From assembly GCF_026625985.1 (NCBI RefSeq), contig NZ_CP113116.1:2914001-2978000 (forward strand): a DNA stretch of 64,000 nt, read 5' to 3'. Position 1 is the first letter of the stretch. Each line of letters begins with the position of its first letter. This stretch comes from Mycobacterium sp. Aquia_213 (lineage in GTDB: Bacteria; Actinomycetota; Actinomycetes; Mycobacteriales; Mycobacteriaceae). The position numbers were made by a program, and so were the translations under genes. Positions 61,921-64,000 of this stretch are shown piece after piece. The notes below the pieces were generated by a model. It saw only the letters and a list, made by a program, of their open reading frames with translations. It had not been told where the DNA came from and did not search any database.

Positions 61921-62751
61921 GTGAAGGCGCACGCCCTCCCCGTTTTATTTTGTGCCGCTACAACGTCCATGTGGGCGCTGCTGATCGCCCCTATTCATTC
62001 CGTGTCCGCAGAACCGTGCCCCGACGTCGAGGTCGTGTTCGCCCGAGGCACCGACGAGGCGCCGGGAGTGGGCTTCATCGGTGACGATTTTGTCGAGGCG
62101 CTACGGGCGCGCCTTGGCGCGAAGTCGCTCACCGTGTACCCGGTCGATTACCCGGCGACCATGAGCTTTCCCAGGGCCGTCGACGGCATCAGCGACGCTG
62201 GCGCTCACATTCAACAGACAGCGGCGGCCTGCCCCAAAACCCAAATGGTGCTGGGCGGATACTCTCAGGGCGCGGCCGTGATGGGCTTCGTCACCGCCAA
62301 CCAGGTGCCCGACGGCGCCCGCGTTGGGCAGGACCTGCAGCCGATGCCCGCGGAGGTCGCCAACCACGTTGCCGCGGTCGCGCTGTTCGGAAAGCCGGCG
62401 ACGCAGTTCATGAGCATGATCAATCAGCCGCCGGTCACCATCGGCCCGCTGTACGCGCCCAAGGCCATCGAGATGTGTGTCCCTAACGATCCCATCTGTG
62501 CCGGCTCGGGCGACTTCTCCGCCCATCGGCTCTACCAGCAGGTCGGGATGATCGATCAGGCAGCAGATTTCGCGACGAATCGCATCGCCGAGGCAACTCC
62601 CCCGACACCGACGCCGGCACCGGGACCGACACACGGATCGACACCGACGCCGGTACCGGTGCATTCGACTGCACCCTCGGCCACGCCGTCACCCACGCCC
62701 GCGCCGGTGGCATCACACCATCCCGGACCTCCCCCGGGACCTGCCGCGTAA
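61921..62751 (+). CDS. Secreted cutinase-family serine esterase (Culp)
   Basis: 276 residues from a GTG at 61921. The signal peptide ends at SVSA-EPC (cleavage near 30). Catalytic triad: S115 in GGYSQG, D190 in VPNDPIC, H202 in FSAHRLY. Disulfide pairs are likely C33-C104 and C186-C193. After residue ~222 there is a Pro/Thr-rich tail of about 54 residues that the usual ~217-residue mycobacterial cutinases lack; it could be glycosylated or span the cell wall. Cutinase-like proteins hydrolyse short- to medium-chain esters or lipids outside the cytoplasm. Confidence 0.92.
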   Translation: MKAHALPVLFCAATTSMWALLIAPIHSVSAEPCPDVEVVFARGTDEAPGVGFIGDDFVEALRARLGAKSLTVYPVDYPATMSFPRAVDGISDAGAHIQQTAAACPKTQMVLGGYSQGAAVMGFVTANQVPDGARVGQDLQPMPAEVANHVAAVALFGKPATQFMSMINQPPVTIGPLYAPKAIEMCVPNDPICAGSGDFSAHRLYQQVGMIDQAADFATNRIAEATPPTPTPAPGPTHGSTPTPVPVHSTAPSATPSPTPAPVASHHPGPPPGPAA

Positions 62752-62759
62752 GCCGTCGG

Positions 62760-63233
62760 GTGACAGATCGGCAGGCGCCACCGGCCGACAGCGTCGGGTC
62801 CGTGGCGTTTGACGCCGCCGATCGGTTGGCGATCATCAACCTGTTCGGCGCCTACGCCCACACCTACGACGAGAACCGGCTGGACGAATTCCGTGCGTTG
62901 TTCACCGAGGCGCCACAATTCGGCCTGCTGCATGAAGGCACCGAGATTTCGCAGGACGTCGACACCGTCATGAGTCTGCTCGCGGTCAGGAAAGCGAAAT
63001 TCAAGGCCGAGAACAACCAACGTCGCCATGCGCTGAATTCGCTGTGGTTTTCCAGGCAAAGCGCGAACGAAGCGAGCGGACGCTGCTATGTCCAGGTGTT
63101 CGCCATCAAAGACGGCGGGCCGCCCGCTGTCGACCTCACCGGGAGCTACGAATTCACCGCGGTCAAGCAGGACGGTGTGTGGCGGTTCAGTCGGTGGATC
63201 GTGTCGATGGACCAGGTGCAACTAGCCGAGTGA
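62760..63233 (+). CDS. SnoaL-like domain protein
   Basis: 157 residues from a GTG at 62760, 8 bp after the cutinase stop. The NTF2/SnoaL pattern is visible: DAADRLAIINLFGAYAHTYDENRLDEFRALFTEAPQF, a central strand set, and DGVWRFSRWIVSMDQVQ at the end. It belongs to the SnoaL_4 type found with ring-hydroxylating and steroid enzymes; no catalytic residues can be assigned. Convergent with the next gene. Confidence 0.8.
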   Translation: MTDRQAPPADSVGSVAFDAADRLAIINLFGAYAHTYDENRLDEFRALFTEAPQFGLLHEGTEISQDVDTVMSLLAVRKAKFKAENNQRRHALNSLWFSRQSANEASGRCYVQVFAIKDGGPPAVDLTGSYEFTAVKQDGVWRFSRWIVSMDQVQLAE

Positions 63234-63270
63234 ATTTGCCGCGAAACGCTTTGGTCTGCAGAGCAATTCA

Positions 63271-63648
63271 CTAATAGCGGGGTGCTGCCTCGAGAACCTC
63301 GACGGCCGCGTCGATGTTGGGAATGATCGTCGGGCCGTAATGGCTCACCAGCTGTCCGAGTGCGCGAGCGATATGCGGACCGACGATGCCGGCGGCCAGG
63401 ACCTCCTCGGCCAAGACGATGCCATTGACGATGTGGCCGGCGCGCAGGCGCCCGTCGGCGGTGAGTTCGTAACGCCAGTCGCCGATTTGGACCCGCTCGG
63501 GCGCGGACCGGAAAAAGCCCCGCCGCGCCGGGGTCAGAATGACGCCGGGCACACCGCAGAACACCCTGATCACTTGTCCGACTCCGCCGGGACCGGCCAG
63601 GGCTGCACCGATCGCGTGGCTGGCCCGCTCATGGTCGTACGTCGTCAT
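63271..63648 (-). CDS. Small conserved hypothetical protein (DUF5073-like)
   Basis: 125 residues from the ATG at 63648, which overlaps the stop of the upstream gene by one base (TGATG). The compact alpha/beta sequence includes GVPGVILTPARRGFFRSAPERVQIGDWRYELTADGRL and a helical ALGQLVSHYGPTIIPNIDAAVEVL. It resembles a mycobacterial DUF5073 protein. Translational coupling indicates a joint role with the upstream YbjQ-like protein. Function unknown. Confidence 0.65.
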   Translation of the reverse strand: MTTYDHERASHAIGAALAGPGGVGQVIRVFCGVPGVILTPARRGFFRSAPERVQIGDWRYELTADGRLRAGHIVNGIVLAEEVLAAGIVGPHIARALGQLVSHYGPTIIPNIDAAVEVLEAAPRY

Positions 63649-64000
63649 CAATCACTCATCGGAAGCACGAACGACGGTGTGATGGTTTGCGGTTCGCCGG
63701 TGCGGCGCACGGCGGTGCCGGCCACGTAGAACTCGACGGTGTGATGTCCCCAGGCGTAGTTCGAGATGGCGAAATGCACACCGACGACGCCGGTTGCACC
63801 GTCTCGCTCGGCCTCGCTCTGCATGCGCGACATGGCCAGCTCCCTGGCCTGATAGCTGCCCTGTGTCCACTGCGGCATCTCGGCGTTGCGCCCCACCTGG
63901 CTCAGTGTCTTCAGAAAGCCTTGGACGGCAATGTGAAACACGCAGTTGCCCATCACGAATGCGACCGGCGCGAACCCAGAACGCAGCAGCGTGGTCAGAT
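63648..64000 (-). CDS. YbjQ-type heavy-metal-binding domain protein, 5' end beyond the window
   Basis: The frame is open without a stop to the last base of the window, and residues upstream of the internal Met (LTTLLRSGFAPVAFVMGN) look like coding sequence, so the gene continues outside. Visible part: about 117 residues, with ARELAMSRMQSEAERDGATGVVGVHFAISNYAWGHHTVEFYVAGTAVRR, the YbjQ/DUF74 pattern of a small pentameric domain. The stop overlaps the next gene's start by one base. Confidence 0.75.
   Translation of the reverse strand, partial: LTTLLRSGFAPVAFVMGNCVFHIAVQGFLKTLSQVGRNAEMPQWTQGSYQARELAMSRMQSEAERDGATGVVGVHFAISNYAWGHHTVEFYVAGTAVRRTGEPQTITPSFVLPMSD

Overview
The window is high-GC actinobacterial DNA and almost certainly comes from a slow-growing Mycobacterium. 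It carries a complete ESX-5 type VII secretion locus, which is known only from slow growers, plus PE/PPE genes, a cutinase, mycobacterial P450s and a mycofactocin-type dehydrogenase. Gene order from 536 to about 37569 matches, inverted and from memory, the M. tuberculosis stretch Rv1798 (eccA5) back to Rv1773c. The catabolic genes to the right are not part of that stretch, so a non-tuberculous environmental species is likely. No rRNA, tRNA, CRISPR array, transposase or integrase was seen.

Region 1 (536-25464), ESX-5, mostly minus strand. Transcription runs eccB5, eccC5, (cyp143 on the opposite strand), P450-type ferredoxin, a PE/PPE block, esxM, esxN, espG5, eccD5, mycP5, eccE5, eccA5. EccB5/C5/D5/E5 form the inner-membrane channel, MycP5 is the membrane-anchored protease, EccA5 and EspG5 are the cytosolic ATPase and PPE chaperone, and EsxM/N, PE and PPE are substrates. 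The block holds five PPE-SVP genes and two near-identical PE genes; M. tuberculosis, as recalled, has three PPE genes here. The copies show tandem duplication and patchy homogenisation. A 14-bp perfect hairpin separates esxN from espG5.

Region 2 (25873-37569), conserved flank: malQ (GH77), small SnoaL, membrane, SRPBCC and lipoprotein genes, a DUF4407-like membrane protein, cyp144 with a divergent TetR regulator, and an IclR regulator divergent from an FAD-linked oxidase/PhlG-like hydrolase pair.

Region 3 (37614-55774), accessory catabolism. It contains a soluble diiron monooxygenase operon (tmoA-B-C-D-E order, no reductase gene) with a divergent MarR regulator that has a Cys-rich tail, and an orphan ANTAR protein. 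A CaiB-type CoA transferase is divergent from a plus-strand operon. That operon encodes a mycofactocin-type SDR, thiamine-dependent E1 alpha and beta, a free-standing lipoyl domain, an enoyl-CoA hydratase, an acyl-CoA ligase, a Rieske oxygenase and a KstD-like flavoprotein. A second enoyl-CoA hydratase is divergent from a cobalt-type nitrile hydratase (beta, alpha, activator-like). Together these suggest uptake and breakdown of a hydrophobic, probably cyclic or unsaturated compound through hydroxylation, alcohol oxidation, CoA activation and beta-oxidation-like steps; the substrate cannot be read from sequence. This cluster is the best candidate for an undescribed system.

Region 4 (56072-64000): DEAD-box RNA helicase, methyltransferase, a TetR-FadD operon, a second TetR with a small membrane protein, a secreted cutinase with a Pro/Thr-rich tail, a SnoaL-like protein, and a small gene pair whose upstream member runs off the right edge.
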